From Drechslerella dactyloides (lineage: Eukaryota; Ascomycota; Orbiliomycetes; Orbiliales; Orbiliaceae): DNA of 64,000 nucleotides. The notes below the pieces were generated by a model that worked only from the letters and a program-made list of their open reading frames with translations, was not told where the DNA came from and ran no database searches. Made by a program: the position numbers and the translations under genes. Positions 42,911 to 56,034 of this stretch are shown here, one piece after another. The DNA lies in NCBI GenBank assembly GCA_020064725.1, contig JAGTWJ010000002.1, positions 806,001-870,000 on the forward strand, given 5' to 3'. Position 1 is the first letter of the stretch, and each line of letters starts with the position of its first letter.

Positions 42911-43179
42911 CCATTCATGTGGTAACCCGGCTGTGTATCTGCTTCAGGGCAACGACATTATAATATTGGAGTCTTGTCTCATGAACAAAGGTCTGTGTAC
43001 ATGTATGTATATATCTCCGCGTTGTTTCAATCATTGCCGCTTTGCGGCCTAAAGCCAATCGTGTATATAAAAGCATATATTGACCTGTTTCAATCAGCTA
43101 CGAGGGAGTTAGAGTGTATATACTTGCCAGGGGATCCAAGGAGGTTTGTGTTCATCGTGCCAGATAGATGATTGCAATG

Positions 43180-45375
43180 TTACAGAAATGGCACTGCGTG
43201 GCCGTCCCCTCTCATGTCTGACCCTGCTGAGTAAACCCGCAATCCTTTGTCATAATGTACTCGGATAGCTTGCCCTCGCCCAAAGACCTCTCGTTCAAAT
43301 CCCTTGACTATCTTTATTCCTTTATGACCCATCTTCCTGAGCGTCTCAACCGTCTCTTCGGGAATCCCTTCCTCGATTAACAGCGAGTTATCCAACGCCA
43401 TGCCCCCAAGCTGTGGTAGAACAAGGTCAGCTTCAAGCCTCTGGTAGTATAAAGTACCAATATACAGACGTACGCAGAATCTTGGAGCATCCAGTGCCGC
43501 CTGCGGAGTAAACCCAAACGCAAGCATATTGAGCAGTGCCTGAACGTGACCCTGCGGCTGCATATATCCGCCCATGACACCATAGACTGTGTGCAGTTCA
43601 CCATTCTGGGTCACCATTGCAGGAATAATGGTATGATATGACCGCTTGTTCCCCGCTACTACATTCGGATGACCAGCGTCGAGATGGAAGTTTGCACCGC
43701 GGTTATGCAGTGTGAATCCGCAGCCGTATGGCACGACGCTGGATCCGAAGCCGGAGAAGTTTGAACTGCAAGTGATAGTGTTAGCCGATTTGGCGCCAGC
43801 AGAGGTGGGAAGACGCGGTGGCAGCTTACTTGATAAAGCTGCAGCCATTGCCGTCTTTGTCAGTGGCGCAGAAATATACAGTATCTGAGCTGCTGAATGC
43901 CGGGCTTCCATGATCTAGATTCGTTGCTGCCTTCTTCGGGTCGAATAACTTTGCTCGTTCCGCGAGGTATGTCTAACAAGTCCGCCGTAAGTACGCATAT
44001 ATAGCGGACTCCAGAACCCTTCGTTCAGATTTTAGATGCACTTATGTTGATGAAGGACCGTACCTTATCGAGGAGCTGCGACGTCTTGACTTTCAGCATT
44101 GTGGGATCCGTAACGTACCACGAGGCGTCCGCGAAAGCTATCCTCAGCGCCTCGACGAGCGCATGTAGGTAATCGACAGAGTTATGCCCCAGTTCCTCTA
44201 CCTTCGGGATGACCTTTGACTTTTCCAGCGCCTCGAGGATACCCAGCGCCATCAAAGCTACGATACCTTGCCTAGATTTCCATTGGGCACGTTAGCTGGC
44301 AGCTGCGAAAAGCGCGATAGTACCGACGGAAGAGCATTCGCATACCCGTTTGGAGGACACTCCCAAAGCTCGACTCCAAGCCGCTCCACAAACATCGAAA
44401 TCGGCTCCACAACCTCGGCTCCAACCTCTCCATGTCTCTTCAAATCTTCCAGAGTCAAAACTCCGCCTCTTGCCTGCACCACCTTGACGATCTCATCTGC
44501 GATTCTCCCTTCATAGAATCCCTTTCTACCTTCCCTCCCGAGGGTCCTGAACGTCTCCGCCAGATTCTTCATAATCATGATTTCACCTGCTGCTGGCGCA
44601 TGCGGTTTTTCGCCCTCTTTACTGGGCGGAACCAGCATTTCAGCGCCATTCGGCGAGGCTTCTAGCAGCCACTCCTGCCCAATGGCCCACATCTGCGCCG
44701 TGACTTCAGTAACGGGATATCCCTTCTCCGCCAGTTCGATGGCAGGCGCTAGCACCTCTGCCAGCGAGACCTTGCCGCTACCAAGCTTGTCGACGGTGTC
44801 AACCCATGCTGCAGCAGCGCCGGGGACATTGATAGCATGAATCGATCGCCAGGGGAGTTTGCCGGTGCTTACGCCTTCTGTGTCGACGACTAGCTGGCGC
44901 GTGAGAGCCGATGGAGAGCGGCCTGAGCCATTGAGTGCTGTTATCTTCTTGGTCGAGTTGTTCCAGTAGAGCAGGAAGGCGTCGCCGCCGATGCCGGTTG
45001 ATGTCGGTTCCGTCACATTGAGTGCTGCAGCGACAGCGACAGCGGCATCCTGTTACATCCGATTTGCAATCAACATTTCAATTTCATGATGTCGTCATCT
45101 GCACATGTATAGATGCGATATCCTGGGGCTACGAGTGCACAGGTATTGAAGCCACCTAAACAGCTTCAAAATTTATCTCAAATGCAATTTCAATATAATG
45201 GACGTACAGCAGCATTCCCGCCTTTCTCAAGGATCTGTAGACCGGCCTGACACGCCAACGGGCTAGTCGAGGCAACAATCCCCTTCGACGAATGAACCAC
45301 ACTCCTCCTCGACTGGAATCCGAACAAACCCCAAGCGGAGCTCGAAGCCGGCGGATATACGCTGCTGGTGGACAT
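43180..45375 (-). CDS. gamma-glutamyltransferase family Ntn hydrolase
   Basis: Six exons: 45375-45208, 45049-44346, 44271-44064, 43972-43830, 43765-43474, 43410-43180, all in phase, giving 581 residues. Introns have GTACGT, GTATGC, GTACGG, GTAAGC and GTACGT donors, with CTAAC or CTGAC branches in three. Family motifs: SSKGIVASTSPLA and GGNAADAAVA (N-terminus), STGIGGDAF, ELAEKGYPV, PPNGQGI and SSDTVYFCATDKDGNGCSFI, where Thr391 should be the autoprocessing nucleophile, then NRGANFHLDAGHPN and GVMGGYMQPQGH. The family cleaves gamma-glutamyl bonds such as in glutathione. There is no signal peptide, and the DTVY/NRGANF signature is closer to YwrD/oxamate-amidohydrolase-type members than to secreted GGT, so the exact substrate is open. 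The last intron is 63 nt and stop-free in frame. Confidence 0.88.
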
Positions 45376-48300
45376 CCCGGGGACCGCCTTGTTGTGAAAT
45401 ATGTGTTGTCGACGGTTGAATTGCCGTTCTCGACGCCGAGAGTTGGGAAATTTACGCGTCCACTTGTAGCAGAAACCGAGGCTCCGCGATGACATACAAT
45501 GCCGCTTGGATGAAGATGCTTGGCAATTCGTCGACGTCTCGATAGATGTTGCAAGGGAGAGTGCCAGAGGGAGCCGTCTACATGCGGGTTCAACGATGCC
45601 GAGAAGGGACCGTTGGTATCTACTGCCTCGGTTACCGTATACCTTGTCATTGATTTGTAAGATGTCTTGGAGATGGCTTTGCCATCAAACAATCGAGCCC
45701 TTAATCGAGAGGCGACGTTACACAGCCTTCACCAGTCGATACACAATACTGATGATGACATTTGATAACCGATCTTGGCCCGACACGTCACCTAGAAGCC
45801 GAGTATTTATTCACGGTAACCGAGTCTCCACTAGCTCTTCATTAATTTAATTCATCGATTCAAAAATTCATACTAGTATCTCAAGCTCCTAGGTTGGAGT
45901 TAACACACACTTGCAATATTATACTCAAGTATTAGTCTAGCCAGGCCTCTGCGATCAAAAGAATATATGCCAAATATTTTCGATCCATGCAGTGGTTCTA
46001 CGAACTTCACCAACAAACCCTCCGATTTAACATTGCCAATGTCCTGGCATTTTCGAATTTCCACGCGATAGATTTGTCAATCATCAGACTTGGCTCTGTC
46101 GAAATGGTTGGCATCAGCCTTACTCAAAGTAACTGGAATGCTTCTAGAAAAGTGAGACGCACGGCACAAATATTGGATCACTAATCCATCCGGTCACTCC
46201 CAAGCCAGGAGACACTGATGCCTAGAGAGCCAATATCCCACGCGATGCCGAGCGCCGCCAGCCAGCCAGCCAACCAACATGCAACCCACGTTGCGCGCAT
46301 CCACAAAACGCAAACACATGCTGCACGAAATATTTGTCATGTCACGATAAAAAATTCTCCAAATTCTCCGGAAATAAATGAACCCATCGATCCTATCAGC
46401 AGGCACCCGCATCGAGCCAGAAATGTTGAAATCCTGACCGGCTTGCGTGACCCCTTGCGTTGCGGGCCAGGCACAAGCTGTTGCAATTTCAGTCGGCGCC
46501 AACGCGAGTCCGCCCGCCTGCCCCCTCGCGTAAAGTCCGCCCTGAAAAAAATAAAAAAATCATCGACAGAAAAAATGCCGCATGCACGATGCATCCAAGC
46601 AATTCGGCGACGACAAGGCTGCAAGGTCGAACTGCGGATATACAGGCCTCGACTTCACGGCGATCAGCAGGACGCAATTAATTTTCTCTGCTTCAAGAGA
46701 CATCACATTCCTTCCCCTGCAGTCAGTCAGTCGCTCCAGCTTCCAGGTGAGATAGATGCAGCTGCCAGCCCTGCTTCCTTCTCCACTGGGGAGCTTCCGT
46801 CTCCACAATTGGAGCCGCCGGCCGGATGGAGCTGTCGAATGCAGGCAGCTGGTGGATAAGCAAGTCCGCAGACAGACATTCGCAATGCTATGCTGTGCAA
46901 TGCAGGCCGTGAAAAGTTAGCTACATGTCCCTTGGCTGCCCTGTTTTGCAGCAAGGGGCGAACAAGTGCGAACGTGCGGACTCGCTTCTCGCATATTCGT
47001 CTTGGTCGCATCGCGTCGCATCTCGCGTACTGCCCGGCCGTGCCGGCTACCGAGCTCGAGTTCCTTCATTCATTCATTCACTCATTCATTCACATCCATT
47101 CATTTGCACACGCGAGTTGGTTGGGTTGCTTGTTTAGCTCCCGTTGAGCTTCCAATACGCTTCTGGATATCGCTTTCGAGCTCGTGCAGATGGATGATGA
47201 TGTGTTCAATCGACGACCAAGGCCCAATCGCATCGTACGTCTTATTTGCGTAACGCAAGGAGAAGGCAAGCATCCCAGCTTGCCGGTCGCCCATCCCCAT
47301 TTTCCTTTGATTGCGATCCGTGACGTGCAAATTAACTGGCAAATGGCAAAGTTAGTGGACACAGCCAGCTCCTCAGTGTTGATGGAAAACTGTCATCACT
47401 ACGTGTATACTTCGCACTGCGTGTGCATTCCAAGAATCTGCAATCCACGCGCCACTGCACCTCCCTCGTATTCCTCGCGATATTGCCGGATATAAGATGT
47501 GCAATGTAGCGGAAATATTCACGCGACAGTCCGCTGATGTACAGCCCTGCATCATACACTCTCGTGCGAGAGAGTTCATGACGATCGATGAATGTGGAGA
47601 CTTTGTATACGTATACGTTTATCGCATACAGTCCGCTTCACATCGACAAGAGTGAGCTTAGTGCTGACAGGCACAAGGGAGCTCGAGGAAGCGTTGCATG
47701 AACCGAACAGGCATCGCGAAAACGATTAGCTAGCCCGCAGACTTTAGCTTCACCAACGTCCAAGATTTCGGCATTTGCAGCACTCAATTCTCCTGTGGGA
47801 ACAAGCAAGAAAGGCGAGCCCTTAATAACAGCCTGTTATGTTTGGCAAAAATGCCCGAATCTGAAACGCCCGGTGTATTTCTGGCGATGACGTAGCTAGG
47901 GAACCCTGGGTTCGTGGAAAGCAGTGGGTGGCCAACAAGGGATCAAGGCTGCCTCGACCGCCTTCCTCGAGCTCGTGTGATGTTCTTTCTGCGCGGCTTG
48001 CTTGAGAGCTATATCCCAAGAAAAGAATCTGACCGTCTGACTCGCATCCGCATGGTAGCATTCAGCGTTCCAGAAATACCTCAGACCCACCAACGAGAGA
48101 CAGATACGTCTCCAAGAAAGCCTGCGGCTAGGCGCAGAGCGATTAACAAACGCTGTCTTAACGCCTCGACACCCCGCTACCGCGAATGGTGGACCCTCGA
48201 CACGAATAAATCTCGTAATCGTCTCCACCTCCAACCCCATTCACATGCACATAACGGCCCATCGACAAGCAATAGCTGAGTAAGCTGACCGTATAACAGA

Positions 48301-51300
48301 GTGCCGACAATACGTCCAGAATGGCGAGACACAGCCATGGTTCCAGCCACCATAGCAAACCCGTCCGTCCGGAACCATTCTCATGCGGTGCACCGACGAC
48401 TTCCCGATCCGTATTTCTATCTCGTAATAGCGTCGCAGCCTTCCGCGCCCCAACGAATAGTAACGCCTCCGACACCGCACAGAACCCCCCAAATAGGGAT
48501 GCGAAGGAGACGGGTGTTTCCTGATGTGAAGGAGGCTTGCTATGCGTGTTTCTTGTTTCGAGACAGACTGCTTCGCATGCGTCGGTACTTTTCGTGATAG
48601 ATAAGAACTAGAGTAACATTGGACGGCTGTTACCAATACCGGTTGCTAACCGCCCGAAGTTATTCCCTATCGTCATGACACCGGAAAGATTTTGACTTCA
48701 GCTTCTCGCACCCACACCAATGCCAATGCAAGCCTGGGCGCTCGGAGACCGGACGGATATGGAACTGTCGTGTGTGCGCACAGCCCACGTTTGTAGACGG
48801 TGGCACCGAGGATCAGAAGGAAACAGCAGGACCAGCTTGGCCATAGATAGGGCTGCATGGTAGCTGGCGCCTCGAGTTCCCGGAACAGCCAAATATAGCA
48901 CCTGCATGCCATCCACGGATGCTGTTGATTCTGTTACCTAAGAGGCTGTATCGGAAAATTCGATGGAAATTTCTTCGCTGCTTCGATGAGAGCCGCCTCC
49001 CTTCGAAGGCTGGCGGATCAAACGCCCGCGTCGGCCGAAGATCGAAAAGTGTTGTGCCGACGTTTGTCCGCCGCGTTTGACGGCGAGAGCGTCATTTTGC
49101 GTGTGGTCTGCCTTTGGCGGGGTTTCTTTGGCGGGGCGAAGCCATCGCATCTTTGCTTTTTCCCCGCCGGGTAGAGCGTCGTCCCAAGAGGAGCACTCGG
49201 GCGCATAGCGACGGCAGAGCGCTCAATGGAGCAGAGACCAGCTCGAACGTGGGAGGCCCGCCGTGCTTATCTCTGACGTGAGAGACAGACGGAGACGTAT
49301 TTGGCTACCCGACGGCGTCGTCGCGGGCAGAAGCAGGATTGCGCTTCGTGAGCGCGGTCATGCCGGGCAGGATGAGACGGCTTGTGGTGTCGGGTCGCGG
49401 GAAGGGGAAGCTGGATTGCGAGGTCGCATGCCGGACGAGAGGCTATATTTAAGTTCGCGTCGAGATGTGTAATTGCTTATCGATTCGCCAGTCGCCGCAG
49501 GATGTCAGGCGGTGATGGACGTGTAAGGCTGGATACTTCGGATTGGAGAGCCTCCTCTGGCTGAGCTCTCCTCGGGCGGGCGGGCGGACGAGATATGCCG
49601 TTTATATAGGGATACATCGATTGCAGGAAAATTACCGCAGGTCGCGGTCTTGTCGCCGTCGATTCGCCATAGCTCAAGGCGATAATGAGACCATGGGCAT
49701 TAGTAGACACGGCATGCATTCCTTTTTTTCGCCGTTGGGCTGATAAGGACATGTCCGCGGAGCGTAGCAGCTAGCAGTTTGTCCGCAGCGCAAGCTCATT
49801 GCTATTGTCAATATCTATTAGTGTGCGCGAAAGCTCCCAGCTCAGGTTCCTGGCATGACGGGTGAGAAGAGCATCATTTAGTCCCGCCGTCTCAACTCTT
49901 GTCAATCGCAAGTGTATTCAGACCGGTCAAGGCCCCTGCAAGAGGTCAAGCGTGGGGCGGCCTCTCGCAAGTGCAACCCCAACAAGACATGTCATATCGA
50001 CGACAGGAAACCCCGAAATGCAACTGCTCTGACAGGCCAAAATATTCCCGCGCTTCGACGTCCCTGATAAGCTTTAGTGCGGAGGTATATGCACGAGTTC
50101 GGGTGATGATCGAATCGAGTGACCAGGTCCTCGAGAGACGCTGCAGGATGGGAGCCAAGACGCCGATAAGGAACCCATCCATCTCTCCTTCCCTCTCCCA
50201 TTTTGCACTTGCTTCTGAAGTCGAGGTTCACCGAGCTGTGCCTGTACCTCCAGAAATAAACCCCACATGAAAAGGAATTATCGTCAATTCTCGCTGTCGC
50301 CGACAGCATGAGGCGCCACACCTGGGGGGGGGCGGGGAGGTTGGCTGGCAGCAATCCGTTTGCGTATCGAATAAAATGTTACTCGATGCTATCATGCCAG
50401 CGTCCGATCGGTACAATGCTCTCGTTGATGACCTGCGCACGCATACACGGATCGTATGCATGGCGGTAGAGCTTTCTGAGATCCTGATAAGAAATCCCGT
50501 ACGAGGGTGCAAAGTGGCCTATAGACGGGCCTAGCCAACGCCACCCAACTCGATCAACCTTCAAACGTGCGAGCGAGGGTTCGATATCCGAGAAGGGTTC
50601 TTCCTCTCGCCCTTCCTCAGTCGCATTGCAAGCCGTGGCGCTGGAATGCTGGAGCTGGTCGGTGGTGCCTTTTCAAGTATATCGCTCATTGCCAATAGCT
50701 TCGCTTGGTATTTATTGGCGCCGAGCATGGCCTTCTCGATCGATATCCGGGCTTTCAGGCTTTGCAGTCGGCGAGACAGGGAGCGGAGCAAAGAGGAAAC
50801 TCCCAAATTGCCGTGGACCCCTTCAACGTCATTGGACTTCCCAGGTACAAGAAGATGTAGCGTTTGCTACAGTTCCACAAGGTACTCGGTACAGCCTCCC
50901 CAAGCATGGCATGCGACAGCAAACCAGACTGAACGCTGGGGAAAGTTAACATCCCCAGCCAGCCACCTAGCGAGAAAGCAAGAAAGCAAGAAAGCAACAG
51001 AGAATTTTCGCAGCTCCCTCAGGGTGCTGCTCGGTTTGAGCAGGACCCCTCATCGGCCTGCACCAATTGTAATAGTGTTAGGCGATATCATCAGACGTCC
51101 GAACGACGTTTACCGACGTGGAGGTGCCGTCGAGGTGTGCAGTGCAAAGTTAACCCCCACTGTACTGCACTGCAGCGTGACGCCCCTCGCCAAACATGCC
51201 TGGGCGTCAGCCGGTGGCGAGCAAAGTCCGCTCGAGTAGACCGGCGTTTCTGAATGATACAAGTCACGATCCCACGAGTTAGCTCAACTGAACGGCTTCA

Positions 51301-51840
51301 TCAGCGACGGGTACGCAACTCGAACTGGCCAAATCACTCCTCAAAGGCAAAGTCCAAGAAGTGAGAAGCTGCCATCGCAGATGATGTAAGTCTGGTATGT
51401 ACGGGCCGGCCGCTGGAGCAGACCCCCGCCAATCAGTTCGGCTGCATTACGACTCGGGGGCAGAGCAGGAAAGCACCGTACCTGTAGAAACGTAGCTGTC
51501 GAGCTAAGCACCACTGGCGTAGGAGGGTGCAGGGGCATGTTCCCTGACATGGACGCAAGGGTGGGCGAGCTAAGCCGACAGTGAGGAAAGTGGCCATCCC
51601 ACCCCTGCCCTGCCACCTCCGGCGTCCGGTGCAGAGCAGCTCAGAATTTATCCCGCTGGGAAACAGGCAATGCACTTCCTTTTGCCGTTGCAGGAGCATC
51701 GAAGTTGTACATTCTGGCGAGCGTTTCTTTTTCTGGCTCTCTCGCTCTCGTCGCAGGCGGCGGGAGGCGGTGTGGTTTGGAGTGGTTGCAATGCCGCGGT
51801 GGGAGTCTTGAGACTTTTGCTTCACTACAAAGCTTGAGTC
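45376..51840. other. 6.5-kb region without a confident gene
   Basis: Many frames of 60-210 codons occur on both strands and mostly oppose each other. The most protein-like are a minus-strand frame at 48158-48612 with a membrane-like segment (LLWWLEPWLCLAILDVLSAL) and minus frames at 49946-50182 and 50561-50806; none has a convincing start plus splice sites. ATTC-type tetranucleotide repeats occur at about 47065-47105 and AAGAAAGC repeats at about 50969-50996. HGATAR motifs (GATA-factor sites) lie near 49741, 50065, 50165 and 50485, upstream of glutamine synthetase. Confidence 0.4.
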
Positions 51841-51849
51841 TATAAGAAG
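51841..51849 (+). promoter_or_regulatory. TATA-like box of glutamine synthetase
   Basis: TATAAGAAG 200 bases upstream of the ATG at 52041, followed by a long CT-rich leader (51855-52035), typical of highly expressed fungal genes. Confidence 0.5.
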
Positions 51850-52040
51850 CGAGATCTCCCTCTCGCCCACCTGCCCGCTTCTTACTTCTGCTCTCCCCTC
51901 CCATCAACCTCCAACAACCAGACTCATTCACAACTTTCTGTCTTCTGTTCTGCGCAGCTCAGTTCAGTTCTTGCTCTCTGCCTTCTGCACCTTCAAACAC
52001 TTTTCATATCATCGCTCTTCATCACATTCACAAGCCCAAC

Positions 52041-53114
52041 ATGGCGGAATCGACAACTCTCTCCAACACGGCCAACTTGTCCAAGTTCACAAGCCTCGAC
52101 CAGGGCGGTCGCCTGATGGCCGAGTACATCTGGATCGATGCCTGCAGCGGCGTCCGCTCCAAGACCAAGACGATCTTCAAGGAGCCTAAGGGTCCCGAAG
52201 ACCTCCCCGAATGGAACTTCGACGGCTCCTCCACCGGTCAAGCCCCGGGCCACGATTCGGATGTCTACCTGCGCCCCGTCGCCATCTTCCCAGACCCAAT
52301 CCGCAAGCTCCCAAATATCCTCGTCCTCTGCGAAACCTGGAACCCAGACGGCACCCCGAATAAGTACAACGCCCGCCACGAGTGCAACCGGATCATGGAG
52401 GCCAACAAGGACCACAAGCCCTGGTTCGGTCTCGAGCAGGAGTACACCGTCTTCAACAAGAACGGTTGGCCCTTCGGCTGGCCCGAGGGCGGTTTCCCCG
52501 GCCCACAGGGACCATACTACTGCGCCGTCGGCACCGGCAACGTCTACTGCCGTGACGTCGTCGAGGCACACTACAAGGCTTGCCTGTACGCCGGCATCAA
52601 GATCTCCGGCATCAACGCTGAGGTTCTTCCCTCTCAATGGGAGTTCCAGGTCGGCCCCTGCGAGGGTATCGAGATGGGTGACCACCTCTGGGCTGCCCGC
52701 TACCTGCTCCACCGTGTCGCAGAGGAATTCGGCGTCAAGATCTCCTTCCACCCCAAGCCCATCCCCGGCGACTGGAACGGTTCCGGCCTGCACACCAACG
52801 TCTCCACCCAGGCGATGCGCGAGGAAGGCGGCATGGCACACATCGAGGCTGCTCTCGAGAAGCTCTCCAAGCGCCACAAGGAACACATTGCCGTCTACGG
52901 CTCCGACAACGATCTCCGTCTGACCGGCAAGCACGAGACCGGCTCGATCGATACCTTCACATGGGGTGTTGCGAACCGTGGTGCCTCCGTCCGTATCCCG
53001 CGTGAATGTGCTCACAAGGGCTACGGCTACTTCGAGGATCGCCGTCCGTCTTCGAACGGCGACCCGTACCAGATCACTGGTATCATGATCGAGACCATCT
53101 GCGGACCGGCGTAA
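52041..53114 (+). CDS. glutamine synthetase (type II, cytosolic)
   Basis: Uninterrupted frame of 357 residues, the normal length of eukaryotic glutamine synthetase, which joins glutamate and ammonia using ATP. Signature motifs are intact: FDGSSTGQ (60-67), GLEQEYT with Glu132 and Glu134, NAEVLPSQWEFQ with Glu194 and Glu201, WNGSGLHTN (245-253, ATP region) and NRGASVRIPR (312-321). The start ATG has a strong context (CCAACATGG). Codon use is highly biased to C-ending codons, pointing to strong expression. Absence of introns is worth noting in a genome where other genes are split. HGATAR sites 1.5-2.3 kb upstream could serve nitrogen-dependent GATA factors, but they are distant. Confidence 0.97.
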   Translation: MAESTTLSNTANLSKFTSLDQGGRLMAEYIWIDACSGVRSKTKTIFKEPKGPEDLPEWNFDGSSTGQAPGHDSDVYLRPVAIFPDPIRKLPNILVLCETWNPDGTPNKYNARHECNRIMEANKDHKPWFGLEQEYTVFNKNGWPFGWPEGGFPGPQGPYYCAVGTGNVYCRDVVEAHYKACLYAGIKISGINAEVLPSQWEFQVGPCEGIEMGDHLWAARYLLHRVAEEFGVKISFHPKPIPGDWNGSGLHTNVSTQAMREEGGMAHIEAALEKLSKRHKEHIAVYGSDNDLRLTGKHETGSIDTFTWGVANRGASVRIPRECAHKGYGYFEDRRPSSNGDPYQITGIMIETICGPA

Positions 53115-55563
53115 AGCTAGTGTTTTGAGAGCGTTTTTTCTTGGCGTCTACGACGCCCGGTTTCTTCTTTACAGACTTTTAATAGATACGATACGATCGA
53201 TTATCCTGTTTTTTTTCATTTTTGGTTAAAGGCTGAGCTGTGCTTGATTTTTCTTCTACTACACTATGGTTGTTCTCTTGACTACACTTATGAATTTCTT
53301 TATTTGTTCACGGCTGAGAAGAAATACTCTACGTACCCGTCCGTCTGTCCCTTTTGGTTGGCTCTATACCTGACACACCGGAGGACAATGAAACGAGACT
53401 GCAAAAAACTTATTCCGTCGAATTTTTTTTTAATCCTTTGTTACTAGACCAATGCATCATACCCAGTCTTGTACCCCGAACTTTACATGAAATGAACTCA
53501 TTCTGGTCCTTCGCCCCGTTACAGCGATCGATCTAGATAGTACGAATAGACACCTGAATAATCTATTCTGACCCACACAAATATCAAACTTCTCCGTAAA
53601 TGTGCAACCACGTAGTTAGTATGGGAGCTAGCGACATCGTACGGCAAAGGTGAGCAGCCGGCGATACAGATCGGCGTGTAGTTGTCTACCTGGTAAACCG
53701 TGTGCGACGCAGCTGTAAGTTTACGTACTCGAAATTCCACGATTGGCCGTTTGCCCGTGGCGCGAGTGGAGTCCACATGGATGCGTGCACAGAGAGCCGC
53801 ATTGTCCAAGCCCGTGCTGCCGATAGGCTTACAGTCTGAATTGACGGATCCATGTAAGTAATGTGTATCCATTTTATCGGCGATCTGGTGAGATTGCGAT
53901 ACATTCATTTGCTTCACTTTGCGGACATGTAAATCCTCACAAAGGTATCGCAATGCATCGCATTGTACATTACACGGCCCATCCTGTCCTGTGGTAAGCG
54001 CTGCAGGCAGGCTGGTTGCGGGGTCAGAACTTTGCAGGCAACGAGTAAAAAAATTTTCTTACTTTCAAGCATCCTACTTCGGCTCTCCGTAAGTTCCTTC
54101 CCGAAGTTCTCCCCAACAAGATCAGATATATTGCCCCATACGCGTCCCTTCGTATATTTGCACCTACGTAGACGCATGCATGCATGTCTGTCCTGTCCTC
54201 CCGGCGACCAGACTGGGCCAGGAGCACCCTTGAACCCGAGCGTGAGCGTGAGCTTATCAGCAGTATTATAGGCTGTGTAGGTAGGCGAGCGAATGCGTAG
54301 GGGAGGAGGTGGTGCATCCGACGGCTCTCGTCTGCTCAAACTCTCTTCTGCAAGGAAATCTCTGCAGCCTGGAAAAATACAGTTTAAGCGGTCACCCGCT
54401 ATCTGAGATCTCGATACTTTCTCTCGAGCGGCGGGGCCCGCCGGCCGCCTGGCCACGGCAGCGCAGTTCAGCCATGGCCAAGTAGTTCCGAAGTAACGTA
54501 AACGAAGCAGAGATAACGAGATAGCGCGATGCCCATCGATTCGGCCAAGACGATCGATTCACGTAATTTCGTCCCATCTATGAAATCCATTAGCTAATAC
54601 CCGTCTGCAAGACGGGCGTCCGGCCGTCCTCCTGTCCGCCTCTTGTCAGGCAAGGTCAAGGAGTCGGGTCGGCTGGTGTGGTGGTGAGGGGTAAATTACC
54701 CAAATTCCTATTTGCTCGCTTCCGCCTCCGTTGCCGTCGAAAAGCGACGCCAAGGAATATATCCGTATATGGAAAGTACCACACACAACGCCGTTTCTGT
54801 AGACAGAAGTTTTAGATTTCTGCGTAGCTCGTGTGTGTATCTCGAGATTCAAAGTGATCAGGACAGTGTACAGCAGAATAGAGGAACTCGCGTTTACTAT
54901 TTCGTAGCAGTGTGGTACTCTGTCGATGTTTGCGAATGCCTTTGCTTCTATGTTCGAGTAAACCAGGGCGTGACCGTCGACCGTCTATAGATCTAGTGAA
55001 CGCTCGAGCAACGGACGCCCGAAGTCAACGGCTGGAGATCGCGTCCACGATCGCCGGTTATAAAGTCTGGCACGACCGACCGTCAATTATGCCATCCCTA
55101 TGATACTTACGTGTGCGAGATGACAAATGTAGACTTTTTAAACGTAACTCAGGTTATATTTACTAAACCGAACATAAGAAGTACCTATCCATGGATCCAT
55201 TGACAACTCGTGAGGTTGTCACCCACGTGTCGAGGGTCGTACAGCACGTGTACAGAGGGGATAAAAAATACTACCTTGTTCTCTTCTATTGATGATAACG
55301 GTGTCCAGATCCAATATGAGCACTAATCGCCGGACAATCCCTTCACAACAGCTACCACCGTGTCTAAATCTAATGCGTATTTATTAACACCCATATTCAG
55401 TCGAGCCGCACAGCTAACCGATCATTCAAACATCCTTCAAAGCGTTTATCCAACCGGTTCCCAGACGCTTCTCCCACTCGACACCGAACATCTATCCAAA
55501 CCTCCTTCCTTCTACAAGGCAAGAAACAACCGACGCTACACAGCATCAGCGCCGACATCCATC
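53115..55563. other. intergenic, no gene recognised
   Basis: Begins with T-rich 3' flank of glutamine synthetase. Minus-strand frames at 53519-53953 and 53914-54456 have no domain or splice support. The last 200 bases (55380-55560) form a CT/CA-rich leader of the next gene. Confidence 0.4.
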
Positions 55564-56034
55564 ATGAAGTTCAACAGCAAGAATCTGCCCTCCCACGACC
55601 GTTCCCACGCATACACCAGCAACGGGATCCACACGTCCATCAACAATCACCTCACTCTGAATCCCCTCAACCCTCAAGCTGCAACGATACATCATTTCAT
55701 TCTACCCCCGCCTCCCGCTCCTGTCGTCGAATCTGCCGGCGACAGTCATGACGAAGCATACGTTCCTCCGGGTGAAGCAAACGGACACTCTTCGCAATCA
55801 AACGACGCCCCATCGCTCCGCACACAGGACCTCATGCTGCGGATGCGAAAGGGGCTGCTGCTTCTGGACGAGCGCGTCGGAGAGACGGATATCGAACAAC
55901 GTTTTCATATTTTGCGTTCGCGGCTAGAGGAGATAGAGAAGGAGCTGGTAGCGCTTAATCGCGAGATGGCACTGCGAAGGAAAAAGAAAGCGTCGCAGGA
56001 GCAGAGTATCGATAAGTCAGAGGGTCTGCTATAG
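55564..56034 (+). CDS. small hypothetical protein with C-terminal coiled coil
   Basis: From the ATG at 55564 it encodes 156 residues; the frame is open 68 codons upstream but without an ATG, and that part looks like leader. I do not recognise it. The N-terminal half is Asn/His/Ser/Pro-rich and likely disordered. The C-terminal part has a conserved-looking helix (LMLRMRKGLLLLDERVGETD) followed by a charged heptad coiled coil (IEQRFHILRSRLEEIEKELV) and a basic end (ALRRKKKASQ). A role as a small scaffold or complex subunit is possible, but there is no direct evidence. Confidence 0.6.
   Translation: MKFNSKNLPSHDRSHAYTSNGIHTSINNHLTLNPLNPQAATIHHFILPPPPAPVVESAGDSHDEAYVPPGEANGHSSQSNDAPSLRTQDLMLRMRKGLLLLDERVGETDIEQRFHILRSRLEEIEKELVALNREMALRRKKKASQEQSIDKSEGLL

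Noticed and set aside
50561..50949. Opposing frames upstream of glutamine synthetase (minus 50561-50806, plus 50646-51239)
   Set aside because: Both are partly protein-like, but neither has a recognised domain or consistent gene structure.
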